Of a DNA stretch of 64,000 bases, positions 63,466 through 64,000 are shown one piece after another (position 1 is the stretch's first letter; every line of letters starts with the position of its first letter). Source of the stretch: Streptomyces nigrescens. GTDB taxonomy: Bacteria; Actinomycetota; Actinomycetes; Streptomycetales; Streptomycetaceae. The position numbers and the translations under genes are program-made. The stretch covers positions 3,844,001-3,908,000 of the forward strand of contig AP026073.1 in NCBI GenBank assembly GCA_024349765.1, written 5' to 3'. The notes beneath the pieces were generated by a model, which had not been told where the DNA came from, did not search any database, and saw only the letters and a program-made list of their open reading frames with translations.

Positions 63466-63743
63466 CCTCAGACTTACCGGTGGGCCAGCCGGCTCCACGA
63501 TGTCGGCAGGACAGGGACCGGGGGTGTATCAGCCCCGGCTGCCGGTGCGTGGACGGCTCATCGGTGAGGACCGGGGCCGGTGCTTTCCTGGGGCATCGGT
63601 CCGGGACAACGGAGCGGCTCTCGCATCCCAGGACCCGGCGTGGCGCCGCCAGGTGGCCGGTAAGACGTTTTCAGCGACATCCCGAGCGCCCGCCGAGCCC
63701 GTACCACCCCGTAGTGAACCCAGCCAGTGAGTGGACGGTTTCC

Positions 63744-64000
63744 ATGAGCCTTGCCGCGTTCCTTCTCGCCCTCGGCGTCACGTGTCGCATCACCCGTTTC
63801 ATCACCAAGGACACGCTGGCGGCGGGGTTCAGATCATGGATTGGCGCTCACTTCGGTGACGACTCCCGGGCCGCATATCTGGTCAGCTGCGGATGGTGCA
63901 CGAGCATCTGGGTCGCCACCGCCACAGCCTTGTACGCCTCCTGCTTGGGAGGCTCTCCATGGTTCCAGGCGCCGGCGACTGCTCTCTCACTCTCCTACCT
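63744..64000 (+). CDS. DUF1360 family protein, cut by the window end
   Basis: The first 85 residues of a membrane-associated small protein: a hydrophobic start (LAAFLLALGVTCRITRFITKD), then SCGWCTSIWVATATALYA, where the C-x-W-C-x-S motif and following helix are typical of DUF1360. The family is found in actinomycetes, their phages and Bacillus spore loci, without a known job. No stop is reached. Confidence 0.8.
   Translation, partial: MSLAAFLLALGVTCRITRFITKDTLAAGFRSWIGAHFGDDSRAAYLVSCGWCTSIWVATATALYASCLGGSPWFQAPATALSLSY

Noticed and set aside
1-64000. CRISPR arrays, tRNA or rRNA genes
   Set aside because: No regularly spaced repeats with unique spacers and no tRNA- or rRNA-like sequence were noticed; the tandem repeats found are contiguous and short.

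Overview
The window is high-GC DNA with strong third-position G/C bias, GTG and TTG starts alongside ATG, and protein families typical of Streptomyces (DUF5937/ArsR regulators, ECF41 sigma, DUF5994, YjbQ, Mrr-KAP and NACHT NTPases, SUKH proteins). I read it as an accessory part of a Streptomyces or close-relative chromosome. Intact genes alternate with short broken genes and transposon debris, as expected in a chromosome arm.

Layout. 0.1-4.7 kb: a LysM-NlpC/P60 cell-wall hydrolase, two convergent secreted proteins separated by a strong hairpin, and a small coiled-coil membrane protein with a probable leaderless promoter. 5.1-7.5 kb: an ArsR-type regulator divergent from an MFS exporter. 7.5-9.0 kb: an IS5-family relic and two small unknown proteins. 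9.3-11.4 kb: a Tat-exported phosphocholine-type phospholipase C. 11.9-29.4 kb: the centrepiece, a two-gene Tc (toxin complex) locus with a 2,536-aa TcB-TcC fusion followed 46 bp later by a 3,298-aa TcA. 29.5-38.4 kb: a defence-like island with an HTH-Mrr nuclease-KAP NTPase fusion, an orphan permease-like membrane protein, a truncated AraC gene butted against a truncated and frameshifted NACHT gene, a pentapeptide-repeat membrane protein and a SUKH protein. 38.9-42.7 kb: a double VOC protein, a lipoprotein, a decayed HTH gene, and an ECF41 sigma factor divergent from a WrbA-type quinone reductase. 42.9-49.2 kb: a two-component system with a lipoprotein, divergent from a lipoprotein-adaptor-ATPase-permease exporter operon. 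49.2-54.6 kb: a pair of unknown small proteins, another IS5 relic, a hydrolase/MarR divergon, an ArsR/cupin divergon, a short-chain dehydrogenase and a broken monooxygenase. 54.6-55.5 kb: mobile-element debris. 55.5-60.3 kb: an intact NACHT NTPase, a GNAT acetyltransferase, a YjbQ-family protein and a DUF5994 protein. 60.3-61.8 kb: decayed DNA with an integrase-like trace. 61.8-64 kb: a DUF3494/Ig-like surface-type protein and the start of a DUF1360 gene.

How the parts may work together. The TcB-TcC and TcA genes encode the two polypeptides needed for a complete Tc injection machine. TcA supplies the receptor-binding shell and pore. TcB-TcC supplies the cocoon, and its variable C-terminus, which resembles a PD-(D/E)XK nuclease followed by a glycine-zipper tail, is the likely cargo. 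Phospholipase C and the secreted beta-rich proteins next door would fit an arsenal against eukaryotic membranes, but that link is inference. The KAP and NACHT NTPases resemble anti-phage or anti-plasmid proteins and sit among deletion scars, which suggests an actively turning-over defence region. The regulators mostly stand in divergent pairs with their probable targets, and two of these pairs show visible promoter or operator symmetry.
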